Shown here piece after piece: positions 24,271 through 32,942 of a stretch of DNA of 34,258 nt. The notes under the pieces are model-generated. The model saw only the letters and a list, made by a program, of their open reading frames with translations. It ran no database searches and had not been told where the DNA came from. The position numbers and the translations under genes are program-made. Origin of the DNA: Pseudomonadota bacterium. Its GTDB lineage: Bacteria; Desulfobacterota; Syntrophorhabdia; Syntrophorhabdales; Syntrophorhabdaceae. Location of the stretch: contig JAPLKA010000037.1 in the NCBI GenBank assembly GCA_026388315.1, positions 1 to 34,258 of the forward strand, given 5' to 3'. Positions within the stretch are counted from its first letter, which is position 1, and the number at the start of each line of letters is the position of its first letter.

Positions 24271-24340
24271 CATTTATACTATAAGACTGTAAGAAAAGTA
24301 GTGGTAGAGTCAGATGAACAGGGATGAAAGACAAAAGATA

Positions 24341-24537
24341 TATGTATCTCTCGCAGAGCCGCAGAGGTCACAGAGAAAAGCGAGATATGCTTGTGGCCAG
24401 AATTCAGAGAAAGACGAATTCTGTCCACACTCCATGCCCCTTCGGGGCAGAAGTAAATTTTTAAGAAACATCCCCTCTCTGCGAACTCTGCGTCTCGAAG
24501 GAGCGTAAGCGACTGGGCGAGAGGAAAGAATTTAGAA
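24341..24537. repeat. Interspersed intergenic repeat, copy 1, with stem-loops
   Basis: This gap (24271-24634) has no gene. Its ends carry imperfectly inverted CGCAGAG / CTCTGCG motifs. A 14-bp stem with one mismatch (TGTGGCCAGAATTC at 24392-24405 and its partner at 24416-24429) and the stable TGCCCC-TTC-GGGGCA hairpin (24435-24449) lie inside. The right end (24476-24537) is clearly homologous to 26460-26524, including the shared GGGCGAGAGGAAAG. Each copy lies directly before a sugar-nucleotide gene. Confidence 0.65.
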
Positions 24538-24634
24538 GTAAATGTTTTATTGAAGTCATACGATTCAATCACGACTGAGGAGGGACAACTTAACACCCAA
24601 AACTCAACACTGCATTTTAAAAAAGGGGAAATGA

Positions 24635-26269
24635 ATGAGCCATAATATCTCAATTGCTCCGGATGGAACACAATACACGTTACCAACAACAGAAGATGAC
24701 TACAAACAGGAACTTGCCCGTATCGAAAAGCTTGTCTCCAAAGCCCACGCAAAAGGCCAGGAAATCGTCGTTGTCATGGGTGTTGGCTTTGTCGGTGCCG
24801 TTATGGCAGCGATTGTTGCCGATACTGTAAATGAATCATGCACCCCCTCCAAGTTTGTCATCGGTATGCAGCGGCCCAGCCCGCGTAGTTACTGGAAAAT
24901 TCCAAAGCTCAACGAGGGAATTTCTCCTGTTAGGGCCGAGGACCCTGAAGTAGACCCCATGATCCGGCGTTGCGTTCTTGACAAGAAGACCCTCACAGCT
25001 ACCTTTACTTATGATGTCCTACAATTTGCAGATGTCGTGATAGTCGATGTCCAGCTCGATTATACAAAAACAGAACTCGGAAATGTTCGCTCCGGCCATG
25101 TTGAGATGACCGCCCTGGAGGAATCCTTTGATATCATTGCCCGGCGTATTAAACCGGAATGTCTTGTCCTCATTGAAACAACCGTTGCCCCGGGAACGAC
25201 AGAGCAGGTAGCATTTCCTGCCATGAAGAAGATCTTCCGTCAGCGTGGCATCGAAAGTGATCCCCTCCTTGCACACAGTTATGAGCGGGTTATGCCCGGT
25301 CGCGACTACGTGGCATCCATCAGGGATTTCTGGCGCGTCTGCAGCGGTATCAACGAGGAAGCGAAACAGCGGGTTGTTAAGTTCTTAAATGAGGTACTCA
25401 ATACTAAGAAATTCCCCCTTACTGTTCTTGACCGACCCATAGAATCGGAAACGGCCAAGATTGTTGAAAATAGTTACCGTGCAACCATACTTGCCTTCCT
25501 CGATGAGTGGAGTAGATTTGCCGAACAGAATGGCGTAGATATTATGAAGGTAATTAAAGCGATCAAAGTGCGTCCTACCCATAATAACATGATATTTCCC
25601 GGTCCCGGTATCGGCGGTTACTGCCTTCCAAAAGACGGCGGTCTCGGTATCTGGGCATATAAACATATCCTCGGCTTTGAAGACGATATTTTCAAGATAA
25701 CACCACTTGCTATAGATATAAATGATACCCGTGCTCTCCATGCGGCACAGCTTGTCCGTGATGCTCTGCGGAATATGAATAAACCCATAGCAAATGCAGA
25801 GGTATTGGTTCTCGGCGCCTCGTATCGTGAGGATGTGGGTGACACACGCTACAGCGGTTCAGAGATACTCATCCGTAGGCTTACAGAGATGGGTGCAGAG
25901 ATACGAGTCCACGATCCTTATGTAGAGCAATGGTGGGAGTTTACCAACCAGGAATCATATCCCGATAACAACAAAAGTATCTTTTTCAGGAACCAGAAGA
26001 GGTTAAATGATCTTGTGGTCTTAAACGATCTTAAAGCTGCCCTTAAAGACATTGATGTCCTTGTTCTTGCTGTCCGACATGAAGAATACCTGAATCTTGA
26101 TCCGGATGAGATTGTGGATTTAGCCCAAAAACCTATAGCTGTTGTTGATTGTTTCGGTATCCTCGACGATGGAAAGATCAAACGGTATCTTCAATTGGAA
26201 TGTGAAGTAAAGGGATTGGGAAGAGGGCACATTAGAAGGCTGAAAGAAGAAATGAAAGGAAGCTCATAG
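24635..26269 (+). CDS. UDP-glucose/GDP-mannose dehydrogenase family enzyme
   Basis: A protein of 544 residues, about 100 longer than typical UDP-glucose dehydrogenases. The N-terminal Rossmann domain has VMGVGFVGAVMAA; a central helical domain follows; the catalytic cysteine is C330 in GPGIGGYCLPKD; the C-terminal domain contains GASYREDVGDTRYSGS and VHDPYVEQWW. These enzymes oxidise C6 of a nucleotide sugar twice, using NAD+, to give a uronic acid. Its substrate is not clear, but the neighbouring WbpP-like epimerase favours a UDP-HexNAc. The ATG at 24635 follows AAAAGGGG at 6 bases; an out-of-frame ATG lies just before it. The extra length comes from an N-terminal extension of about 40 residues and insertions. 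Confidence 0.85.
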   Translation: MSHNISIAPDGTQYTLPTTEDDYKQELARIEKLVSKAHAKGQEIVVVMGVGFVGAVMAAIVADTVNESCTPSKFVIGMQRPSPRSYWKIPKLNEGISPVRAEDPEVDPMIRRCVLDKKTLTATFTYDVLQFADVVIVDVQLDYTKTELGNVRSGHVEMTALEESFDIIARRIKPECLVLIETTVAPGTTEQVAFPAMKKIFRQRGIESDPLLAHSYERVMPGRDYVASIRDFWRVCSGINEEAKQRVVKFLNEVLNTKKFPLTVLDRPIESETAKIVENSYRATILAFLDEWSRFAEQNGVDIMKVIKAIKVRPTHNNMIFPGPGIGGYCLPKDGGLGIWAYKHILGFEDDIFKITPLAIDINDTRALHAAQLVRDALRNMNKPIANAEVLVLGASYREDVGDTRYSGSEILIRRLTEMGAEIRVHDPYVEQWWEFTNQESYPDNNKSIFFRNQKRLNDLVVLNDLKAALKDIDVLVLAVRHEEYLNLDPDEIVDLAQKPIAVVDCFGILDDGKIKRYLQLECEVKGLGRGHIRRLKEEMKGSS

Positions 26270-26299
26270 CTGATAGTGAATAGCAATCCCACAATGATT

Positions 26300-26524
26300 T
26301 TGTCTCTTGCAAAGGCGCAGAGCCCGAAGAAAAAAACTCTTTTTTGCCGCCCGCTGCGCTCGACAAAGGCGGACAAAAGATGGACGGTCTTAAATTTTAC
26401 CCGCAGGGTTGCGGGTTTGCTGGAATAAATCTTTCTACCCATTCCAGCAAAAAACATCTGCTCTCAGCGTACTCAGCGCCTCGAACGACCGCAGGGAGTG
26501 GGCGAGAGGAAAGGAATTTTAGCA
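26300..26524. repeat. Interspersed intergenic repeat, copy 2, with stem-loops
   Basis: The left end CTCTTGCAAAGGCGCAGAG and right end CTCAGCGCCTCGAACG match the copy at 24341-24537. It holds ACCCGCA/TGCGGGT (26399-26405, 26410-26416) and a perfect 11-bp stem TTTGCTGGAAT/ATTCCAGCAAA (26416-26426, 26441-26451). It ends just before the ribosome-binding site of the epimerase gene and contains no gene of its own, although the epimerase frame can be extended through it. Confidence 0.65.
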
Positions 26525-26526
26525 TT

Positions 26527-27588
26527 ATGAATCAATACGAAAAATTACAACAAAAACTGCTCCATTCACCGAAGAAGTGGCTCATCACCGGTGTGGCTGG
26601 ATTCATTGGTTCCAACCTCCTCGAGGCCCTCCTTAAATTGAACCAACAGGCTGTTGGATTGGACAACTTCCTGACCGGGCACACGAGCAACCTTGAAGAG
26701 GTCAAATCCCTCGTTTCTCCAGGGCAGTGGAGTAACTTTACCTTCGTAGAAGGGGACATCAGAGATTTAGCGACATGTCAGAAAGCATGTGACCGCGTAG
26801 ATTATGTTCTGCATCAGGCGGCCCTCGGTTCTGTGCCCCGCTCCATAGAGAACCCCATTGCAACGAATGAAAACAACCTCGTCGGTTTTTTGAACATGAT
26901 TGTAGCCGCGAAGGATGCCGAGGTAAAGCGTTTTGTCTATGCCACGTCCAGTTCAGTCTATGGAGATCACCTCGATTTGCCAAAAGTAGAAGAGAAGGTG
27001 GGCCGGCCTCTGTCTCCCTATGCGGTAACAAAAAAGATGAATGAAATATATGCGGATGTTTTTGCGAGGGTTTATGATTTTCAGAGTATAGGGCTTCGTT
27101 ATTTTAACGTTTTTAGTCCACGACAGGATCCGAATGGTCCCTATGCGGCGGCAATTCCACGATGGTTTGCAGCGCTCAGAGAAGGAAAAGAAGTTTACAT
27201 TTATGGTGATGGAGAAACGAGCAGAGACTTCTGTTTTGTTGAGAATACGGTGCAGGCAAATATACTTGCAGCCTGCACAGACAATATAGATGCTCTTAAT
27301 CAGGTTTTTAACATAGCTTTCGGCGGGCGAACAACACTGAACGAACTGTTTGAGCTTATTCGCGATATCGTCTTTCCTTCCCACTTTGTGTCTGATGTTC
27401 CTGCTCTCAACCATCCACCATCCACTATTCACCATTCACTGATTTACATGGATTTCCGGCCAGGTGATATACGCCATTCCCTTGCTGATATCAGCAAAGC
27501 AAAAATGTTCTTAGGATACAAACCGCAGTATTCTGTGAGGGATGGTTTGGAAAAAGCCGGGGAATGGTATATCAGCCATGAGCTATGA
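26527..27588 (+). CDS. UDP-N-acetylhexosamine 4-epimerase-like SDR (WbpP type)
   Basis: A protein of 353 residues of the extended SDR family. The ATG at 26527 is chosen because MNQYEKLQQ matches the family start and the upstream codons belong to the intergenic repeat. GVAGFIG (22-28) binds [11 protein letters not shown] and Y165-K169 (SPYAVTK) are catalytic; [12 protein letters not shown] and [14 protein letters not shown] bind the nucleotide sugar. [14 protein letters not shown] is characteristic of WbpP/TviC, which interconvert UDP-GlcNAc and UDP-GalNAc or their uronates. Residues about 295-304 derive from four heptamers (ACCATCC, ACTATTC, ACCATTC) that seem to be inserted between FELIRD and [10 protein letters not shown], where the family has a short loop. 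Confidence 0.85.
   Translation: MNQYEKLQQKLLHSPKKWLITGVAGFIGSNLLEALLKLNQQAVGLDNFLTGHTSNLEEVKSLVSPGQWSNFTFVEGDIRDLATCQKACDRVDYVLHQAALGSVPRSIENPIATNENNLVGFLNMIVAAKDAEVKRFVYATSSSVYGDHLDLPKVEEKVGRPLSPYAVTKKMNEIYADVFARVYDFQSIGLRYFNVFSPRQDPNGPYAAAIPRWFAALREGKEVYIYGDGETSRDFCFVENTVQANILAACTDNIDALNQVFNIAFGGRTTLNELFELIRDIVFPSHFVSDVPALNHPPSTIHHSLIYMDFRPGDIRHSLADISKAKMFLGYKPQYSVRDGLEKAGEWYISHEL
27410..27437. repeat. Four heptamers inside the epimerase gene
   Basis: ACCATCC, ACCATCC, ACTATTC and ACCATTC follow without gaps over 28 bases within the reading frame, just before the conserved DFRPGD motif. The encoded residues ([10 protein letters not shown]) are unlike the enzyme family. Confidence 0.75.
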
Positions 27589-27640
27589 ACCATGAGCCAT
27601 TGCCTATCGCCCCTTGCCTCTTGCCTGTCTTTTTTAACCT
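27578..27640. repeat. Heptamer array after the epimerase gene
   Basis: Units such as CATGAGC, TATGAAC, CATGAGC, CATTGCC and TCTTGCC keep a 7-base period through the end of the gene and the gap to 27661. The last codons of the epimerase (SHEL) are inside it. Confidence 0.65.
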
Positions 27641-27661
27641 ATCACCATAATATATAAAACC

Positions 27662-29377
27662 ATGGCTGGGATTATTAAAAAATATTCACTCAAAGATGTT
27701 TTGCAATTCCTGGTAGTTGTGTTGATTGGCTATCTAACAGCCAAAGCATTATTCAACATTATGGCGGAAGGAACGTTGGGAAGTATTTTTCGAAATATGA
27801 TGCCCGTATTTCCTTGTCTATTTATCCTATTGATACTAAACGCTTTCGATATAAGAAGGGCTTCGTTCCGCGAAATCAGTCAGAGTGTTTTCTCTATCTT
27901 TATCTTTGATCAAAAACTGATTTCGAAACGCTCGATTTTACTTCTTATACCTGTGATGATAGCAGGCATATTTTTCACACTATACTCAATCGAATTTAGT
28001 ATCATAAATATGCTTTCATTTTTCGCATTGTTATATGTATTTTTCCTGTCAGTTCGCTATATATTATTGAGTGAAAAGAAATTTTATGGCGTGCTGATTT
28101 ATATTCTGGCGATACCATTATTGTCTTTTATACAATGGGAAAACGTAAAATATCATTGGCTTGATTTAATCATTAACGATATCTATATATCTTACAACGC
28201 TATCGGTCTTGTCATTATTTTCATCTGTTTTCTTTTTGGAAACAGGGGCAGTGCTATGCTATCCCGAAAGGAAAAGAATTTTATTAAACTATGTGCGCTG
28301 TTTGTACTTGTACCATTAACCTATATCTTACTTTCCAAAGACCCAATGCATAGTATCGTATATTACTGTATGGATTTGCTTCTGCCGTTCATATTTTTCA
28401 TTATCCTCATGATATCAATGAAGAATGAAAATGATGTAATAAAATTATTATTTTCAATAGTTATTTGTATAACAATTCACCAATTGCTTGCTCTTTATTT
28501 TTTGTTTCAGAAGGAAGGGTTGGCAAGCGTAACTGGAGGACTTTACGGAGCGGAAGAATCGAATTTTAGCCCTGCCTTGTGTCTCATCCTAATTCCGGTT
28601 CATATAGCCTTGATGCGTAGATTAAGCGGTTGGAAACGAAATTCCTTTTTTTGTGCTTTGATATTTTTAATCATATTTCTTATTTTAAGTAATTGGCGAA
28701 CAGGTTTTTTTGCCCTTTTGTTCGGATTATTTGAATACTTTCTTTTTTTTCGGGCCAATATGATTAAAAAATCGTACTTTATACTCTCCGGATCTTTTTT
28801 AACTATATTAATAACACTGATAATTGTTGAATATTTTTATGAAATTGCTTTCATCCATAGGGCGTTACAGACATTTGTCCAGATAGCCTCAGGTGAAGGA
28901 TGGGATACAATCTTAACTCAAAGAGCATCAATCTGGAGTGCCGCATTCAACATGATTGCTGATTTCCCTTTTTTTGGCATCGGGCCGGACATGTGGTCTC
29001 AATATATACCCGAATACGCCCGATCATCTTATTTCTATAGGGACATATTAGGAAACCTTGTCAGATATTATGAACACGACCCGCATAATCTTTATTTATT
29101 GGTTTATCTAAACTACGGCATGTTAGGTTTCTTATTTTATATTCTCATATTATACAGGACTTTCAGAACCGGCCTTTCAAGCATGGCAAAAAGCATGTCA
29201 GGTTCTGAGAGAAATATTGCGGAGGCTTTGATAATATCTTTGTCAATGTGGGCGGTTTCAGGGCTTTTTACCATGAGATTCTTTAGTAACTCAGACATTT
29301 TGTTTGCACTTCTTTTCTGGTCTATCGTTGCTGCCATACTGAAACTTCATATACAATCAGATTATAAGACTGCATGA
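27662..29377 (+). CDS. O-antigen polymerase/ligase-like polytopic membrane protein
   Basis: A protein of 571 residues with about 12-14 hydrophobic helices. The Wzy_C-type region has NWRTGFFALLFG, then a large periplasmic loop with RASIWSAAFNMIADFPFFGI, GPDMWSQY and DPHNLYLLVYLNYG, the pattern shared by O-antigen ligases and Wzy polymerases. It most likely polymerises or transfers the lipid-linked glycan on the periplasmic face. Polymerase versus ligase cannot be decided here. The ATG has only a weak ribosome-binding site; the gene overlaps the next start by 4 bases (ATGA). Codon use is more AT-rich than the flanking genes, which is usual for Wzy. Confidence 0.8.
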   Translation: MAGIIKKYSLKDVLQFLVVVLIGYLTAKALFNIMAEGTLGSIFRNMMPVFPCLFILLILNAFDIRRASFREISQSVFSIFIFDQKLISKRSILLLIPVMIAGIFFTLYSIEFSIINMLSFFALLYVFFLSVRYILLSEKKFYGVLIYILAIPLLSFIQWENVKYHWLDLIINDIYISYNAIGLVIIFICFLFGNRGSAMLSRKEKNFIKLCALFVLVPLTYILLSKDPMHSIVYYCMDLLLPFIFFIILMISMKNENDVIKLLFSIVICITIHQLLALYFLFQKEGLASVTGGLYGAEESNFSPALCLILIPVHIALMRRLSGWKRNSFFCALIFLIIFLILSNWRTGFFALLFGLFEYFLFFRANMIKKSYFILSGSFLTILITLIIVEYFYEIAFIHRALQTFVQIASGEGWDTILTQRASIWSAAFNMIADFPFFGIGPDMWSQYIPEYARSSYFYRDILGNLVRYYEHDPHNLYLLVYLNYGMLGFLFYILILYRTFRTGLSSMAKSMSGSERNIAEALIISLSMWAVSGLFTMRFFSNSDILFALLFWSIVAAILKLHIQSDYKTA

Positions 29378-30153
29378 TGTTTTTTAAGAACCTCTATAAC
29401 TACAGGGAACTGCTGCTGCAATTGGCTGCAAGGCAGATAAAAACACGGTATAAGCAGTCGGTATTGGGTATTCTTTGGGCAATTCTGAACCCACTTTTCA
29501 TGATGGTTATATTTACTGTTATATTTTCGTACTTCATAAAAATCCCGAGCGATGGTATTCCTTACCCGCTGTTTTCATTCTGTGCCCTGATCTCATGGCA
29601 ATTCTTTTCAGGCGCGGTCTCGTCAGCAACTTCAAGTCTTGTCGGTAATTCAAGCCTTGTTCAGCAGATCTATTTTCCCAGAGAGATATTTCCCGTTACC
29701 TCGATTATCGCCTCATTTGTAGATTTTCTGATAGCTTCCTCCATTTTCGTACTCCTGTTGGTCTTCTACAAGGTTCATATAACCCCATATGCATTTATTG
29801 CAATTTTACTGATTATACTTCAATGCTTCTTAATAGCGGGTATTTCATTCCTCGGCTCAGCATTGAATGTATTTTATAGAGATGTAGGTTTTGCACTCAA
29901 CTTTCTCCTCCAGATATGGATGTATGCAACACCTGTTATCTACCCGCTCAGCGTCGTTCCTGAAAAACTGCTCCCTTTCTATTTAATGAATCCCATGGTG
30001 GGCATCATAGACGGCTATAGAAGGGTCATAATTCAGGGTATCCCGCCAAACTGGAACTATATGGGCATATCAGCAATCGTCACGCTCATTGTCCTCTTTT
30101 TTTCTTACTGGTATTTCAAAAAAATGGAGTCCAAATTCGCAGATGTGATTTAA
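29374..30153 (+). CDS. ABC-2 type polysaccharide export permease (Wzm type)
   Basis: A protein of 259 residues with six membrane helices. The N-terminal LLLQLAARQIKTRYKQSVLG and the core PREIFPVTSIIASFVDFLIA, NVFYRDVGFALNFLLQIWMY, ATPVIYP and LNPM-like YLMNPMVGIIDGYR are hallmarks of Wzm/KpsM-like permeases. It pairs with the Wzt-like ATPase encoded at 30668 to move finished glycan or lipid-linked chains across the inner membrane. Its start overlaps the polymerase stop. Between permease and ATPase a second S23-type gene interrupts an otherwise standard pair. Confidence 0.9.
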   Translation: MMFFKNLYNYRELLLQLAARQIKTRYKQSVLGILWAILNPLFMMVIFTVIFSYFIKIPSDGIPYPLFSFCALISWQFFSGAVSSATSSLVGNSSLVQQIYFPREIFPVTSIIASFVDFLIASSIFVLLLVFYKVHITPYAFIAILLIILQCFLIAGISFLGSALNVFYRDVGFALNFLLQIWMYATPVIYPLSVVPEKLLPFYLMNPMVGIIDGYRRVIIQGIPPNWNYMGISAIVTLIVLFFSYWYFKKMESKFADVI

Positions 30154-30177
30154 TAGAGAAAGGTGAACAAAGATATT

Positions 30178-30212
30178 TTGAATTGTGAATTTTCAATTTC
30201 GAATTTATAAAC
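30178..30212. repeat. AT-rich short-repeat flank, left of the second S23 gene
   Basis: Units like TTGAATTG, TGAATTTT, CAATTTCG and AATTTATA precede the gene. AATTTCGAATTT (30195-30206) is an exact inverted match of AAATTCGAAATT (30635-30646) beyond its other end. Confidence 0.65.
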
Positions 30213-30216
30213 CAAA

Positions 30217-30570
30217 GTGGATAAAGCCGAGCTCGAAACAAGAACGAAATATTTTGCAATCAGAATCATTCAATTTGTGACTGGGTTACCTAAGAGCAAG
30301 GTTACAGACGTAGTAGGATATCAATTGTTAAAGTCGGGAACATCAATTGGGGCAAACTACCGCGAAGCTAATCGAGCAGTATCGCGTCCAGATTTTGTGA
30401 ACAAGATTGGAATAGTTGAAAAAGAAGCTGCAGAAACTCAATATTGGCTGGAATTATGCGAGAAAGCTACAGTTGGTAATTCCTCTGACCGGCAATGGCT
30501 TCTCAATGAGGCGACCGAACTTCTTGCCATATTTTCCTCTATCGGTAAAACCAGCAAGAAACGTCGATGA
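30217..30570 (+). CDS. Four-helix-bundle protein, S23/bAvd family (second copy)
   Basis: A protein of 117 residues starting at GTG 30217. Helix pattern and signature fit the S23/TIGR02436 family: YFAIRIIQFVTGLPKSK, QLLKSGTSIGANYREANRAV, then FVNKIGIVEKEAAETQYWLE and LLNEATELLAIFSSI. It belongs to a different branch from the copy at 23443 (GANYREA instead of AEGFGR), so it is not a recent duplication. It interrupts the permease-ATPase pair and is surrounded by AT-rich short repeats in inverted orientation, as the first copy is by octamers. No Shine-Dalgarno is visible. Function unknown. Confidence 0.85.
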   Translation: MDKAELETRTKYFAIRIIQFVTGLPKSKVTDVVGYQLLKSGTSIGANYREANRAVSRPDFVNKIGIVEKEAAETQYWLELCEKATVGNSSDRQWLLNEATELLAIFSSIGKTSKKRR

Positions 30571-30574
30571 ATCG

Positions 30575-30662
30575 TTAAATCTGCAAGTCGAAATTGTAAA
30601 TTAGAAATTCCCTCGATTTTGTACATTAAATTCTAAATTCGAAATTCTAAATCCGCAATTAC
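30575..30662. repeat. AT-rich short-repeat flank, right of the second S23 gene
   Basis: Units such as CGAAATTG, TAAATTAG, TAAATTCT and AAATTCGA fill the whole gap to the ATPase start. The 12-base AAATTCGAAATT (30635-30646) pairs with the left flank. Confidence 0.65.
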
Positions 30663-30667
30663 CTGTT

Positions 30668-31972
30668 ATGTCCGACATCGTCATCCAATTCAAAAACGTC
30701 TCCAAATCCTACAACATCCGTCAGCGCGGGTACGGCTCTCTCCGCGAAGAGATATCCCGTTCCCTCAAGTCCCTTCTCTCTGGGAGACATGCAATTCAAA
30801 ATTCAAAATTCAAAATTCAAAACTGCAGTACAAGTAGTCCCAGCAGTATCCTCTGGGCCTTAAAGGACGTCTCGTTTTCTGTAAAAAGAGGTGAAGCCGT
30901 TGGTATAATTGGCGCCAACGGTTCAGGAAAAACAACCACATTACGCCTATTGTCCAGGGTGACTGCCCCGACAGAAGGCAGTATAGATATCTTAGGCAGG
31001 GTTGCCCCGCTCATCCAGGTTGGCGCCGGTTTCCATCCGGAACTTACCGGGAGGGAAAATGTGTATCTGAATGCGACTATAATGGGGCTTGCCAAAAAAG
31101 ATATTGATAAGAAATACGATGACATTGTCTCATTTGCCGAATTGGATGGCTTCATGGATACGCCGGTAAAAAGATATTCCTCCGGTATGTATGTCAGGCT
31201 GGGATTTGCGGTAGTAGCAAATATTGATCCCGATATTTTTCTGATTGATGAAATATTGTCAGTCGGTGATTTGAATTTTCAGAGAAAATGTCTCGATACG
31301 ATGGGCAGGATTCGTAAAAGCAACAAAAGTATTGTTTTTGTCTCTCATAATATTTCCGCAGTGCGAGGGTTGTGCGACAGGGTAATCTGGTTAAACAAAG
31401 GCGTTATTGAGCAGGAAGGTGATCCGGATGATGTAATAAATGCATACGTATCGTATATGACCTCAAAATCAACTTTTATCAACGATACATCATACGTGGG
31501 CGGAAAAACCCGGTGGGGAACCGGGGAGGTACGATTTACAGCCGTAGAAGTGTTGAATTCAGAAGGCGTCAGGTCAAATAGATTCCAACCCGGAGATAAA
31601 ATAGTAGTGAAGTTGGAATATGAAGCTGATAAGAAAATATATTCACCTACTTTCTGGGTGGGTTTAATGAATAAGGATGAGATAAAGGTGTTCGGCACAT
31701 ATTATAATAAAAACAGGGTTGGCGAATACTCTATCGATAACAGAGGGTCGTTAAGCTGCGTGATAGATTCTCTCCCGATGCGCCCGGGTGTTTATTATGT
31801 CATGGCAGGAATATATGGAGAATTTGGAGACCTTGCTATTGACAGAATTGGGAGAGCGGCAGAGTTTGAAATTGAACCTATGAATGGAAATGATTATGAC
31901 AATTACAATGGCTATGGAGCAGACGGCGCTGTAAATTTGTCACATCAGTGGAACAACTTTGATAACATCTAA
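30668..31972 (+). CDS. ABC polysaccharide exporter ATPase (Wzt type)
   Basis: A protein of 434 residues. The ATPase domain has Walker A GANGSGKTT (K88), Q-loop region RVAPLIQVGAGFHPELTGRE, signature YSSGMYVRL (near 170-178), Walker B FLIDEIL (D194, E195) and the H-loop FVSHN. Residues about 255-434 form a Wzt-type C-terminal beta-sandwich that recognises the modified chain end (VKLEYEADKKIYSPTFWVG, GVYYVMAGIYG). Residues 42-51 (AIQNSKFKIQN) are encoded by four AATTCAA heptamers between the first strand and DVSFSVKRGEAVG, where relatives have a shorter loop. It works with the permease at 29374. Confidence 0.9.
   Translation: MSDIVIQFKNVSKSYNIRQRGYGSLREEISRSLKSLLSGRHAIQNSKFKIQNCSTSSPSSILWALKDVSFSVKRGEAVGIIGANGSGKTTTLRLLSRVTAPTEGSIDILGRVAPLIQVGAGFHPELTGRENVYLNATIMGLAKKDIDKKYDDIVSFAELDGFMDTPVKRYSSGMYVRLGFAVVANIDPDIFLIDEILSVGDLNFQRKCLDTMGRIRKSNKSIVFVSHNISAVRGLCDRVIWLNKGVIEQEGDPDDVINAYVSYMTSKSTFINDTSYVGGKTRWGTGEVRFTAVEVLNSEGVRSNRFQPGDKIVVKLEYEADKKIYSPTFWVGLMNKDEIKVFGTYYNKNRVGEYSIDNRGSLSCVIDSLPMRPGVYYVMAGIYGEFGDLAIDRIGRAAEFEIEPMNGNDYDNYNGYGADGAVNLSHQWNNFDNI
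30793..30820. repeat. Four perfect AATTCAA heptamers inside the Wzt-like gene
   Basis: Four identical units cover exactly 28 bases in the coding region, in frame with the rest of the protein. The same heptamer motif is known from short tandem repeats of some cyanobacterial genomes. Confidence 0.9.
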
Positions 31973-32173
31973 AACTCGCCAATTATTCGTGTTATCGCTG
32001 TTATTACGATGAGATATGATTTCTTAGCCTCACCGGTTTCTAAAAAGACATCACACAAAATCAAACACTTATATAGGCATTGGCCAGTTTTAGTTTAAAG
32101 ATTAAGAATATTGTCGGTCGTGCAACGTGCGATGGATTATGGGATAATCAAATGGATAGGGGGTAGAATTAAA

Positions 32174-32938
32174 GTGATCCCACAGAATTTTGTACTTTTG
32201 GCAGCTGGTCGGGGCAGTCGCTTAGCACAGCTCACTACCCAGACGCATAAGGCCTTGTTGCCGATAGCGGGGAAGCCTGCATTGCAATATCTTCTGGATC
32301 ATCTGATGATTTTGAAAAAACATGATATTGTTGTTGTCACCGGTTATCGAAGTGATGATATTAATTTATTCCTAAAAGCTAAGTATGGAAATGCAATTAA
32401 AACGGTATTCAACCAGCGTTATGAGTCAGATACTAACATCCTTTCAGTAGATTTAGGTATCGATGCTTTGCTGTGCCGTGATGCAGGTTACATGATTATT
32501 GAAACCGATATCATCCTTGAACCGGCAGGTTGGCAATGTTTGATAGGACCACGACAATCCTCAATATCAGAATGGGCAACAATTGGGAAATATAGTACGA
32601 ATTTAACTGGTGCGGCTTTGAAAACTGACGAAACTGGCCGAGTTACAGATATTGTTTATGCACCAAAGTACGACAAACAATTCGATGGCTGGAAAAAATT
32701 GCTCGGAACCCTTTATGTTGGAGCAAACGAAGTAGCCTTGGATATCGCGGTGCGGAAAGAAGCGATACAGCGTTCAATTGCACAATTCTACTTGATGCCG
32801 TGGATAGAAAATATTAATAAGTTTCCCTGCCAAGAGCTCGATTTGAGTAACTATTATGCGGCTTCGTTTAACGATATTGAAGCGTATAAAAAAGCAGATA
32901 AAGGATATGAACGGGCTGTTCAAAGAGAAAAGGAGTAA
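32174..32938 (+). CDS. LicC/PntC-like nucleotidyltransferase
   Basis: A protein of 254 residues from the GTG at 32174, ten bases after AGGGGG. Longer in-frame starts (ATG 32132, TTG 32111) have no ribosome-binding site, and the family begins just before the nucleotide loop. LLAAGRGSRLAQLT with THKALLP (K26) binds the NTP; VVTGYRSDDI and NQRYESDTNILSVDLGID correspond to the TNNIxSL motif of LicC/PntC-type enzymes. These transfer CMP (or another nucleotide) to phosphocholine, phosphonates or similar small phosphates. The next gene follows at 4 bases. Substrate unknown. Confidence 0.75.
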   Translation: MIPQNFVLLAAGRGSRLAQLTTQTHKALLPIAGKPALQYLLDHLMILKKHDIVVVTGYRSDDINLFLKAKYGNAIKTVFNQRYESDTNILSVDLGIDALLCRDAGYMIIETDIILEPAGWQCLIGPRQSSISEWATIGKYSTNLTGAALKTDETGRVTDIVYAPKYDKQFDGWKKLLGTLYVGANEVALDIAVRKEAIQRSIAQFYLMPWIENINKFPCQELDLSNYYAASFNDIEAYKKADKGYERAVQREKE

Positions 32939-32942
32939 CATC

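Noticed and set aside
26344-26526. N-terminal extension of the epimerase
   Set aside because: The extra 61 codons are translated intergenic repeat; the family start and the ribosome-binding site point to 26527.
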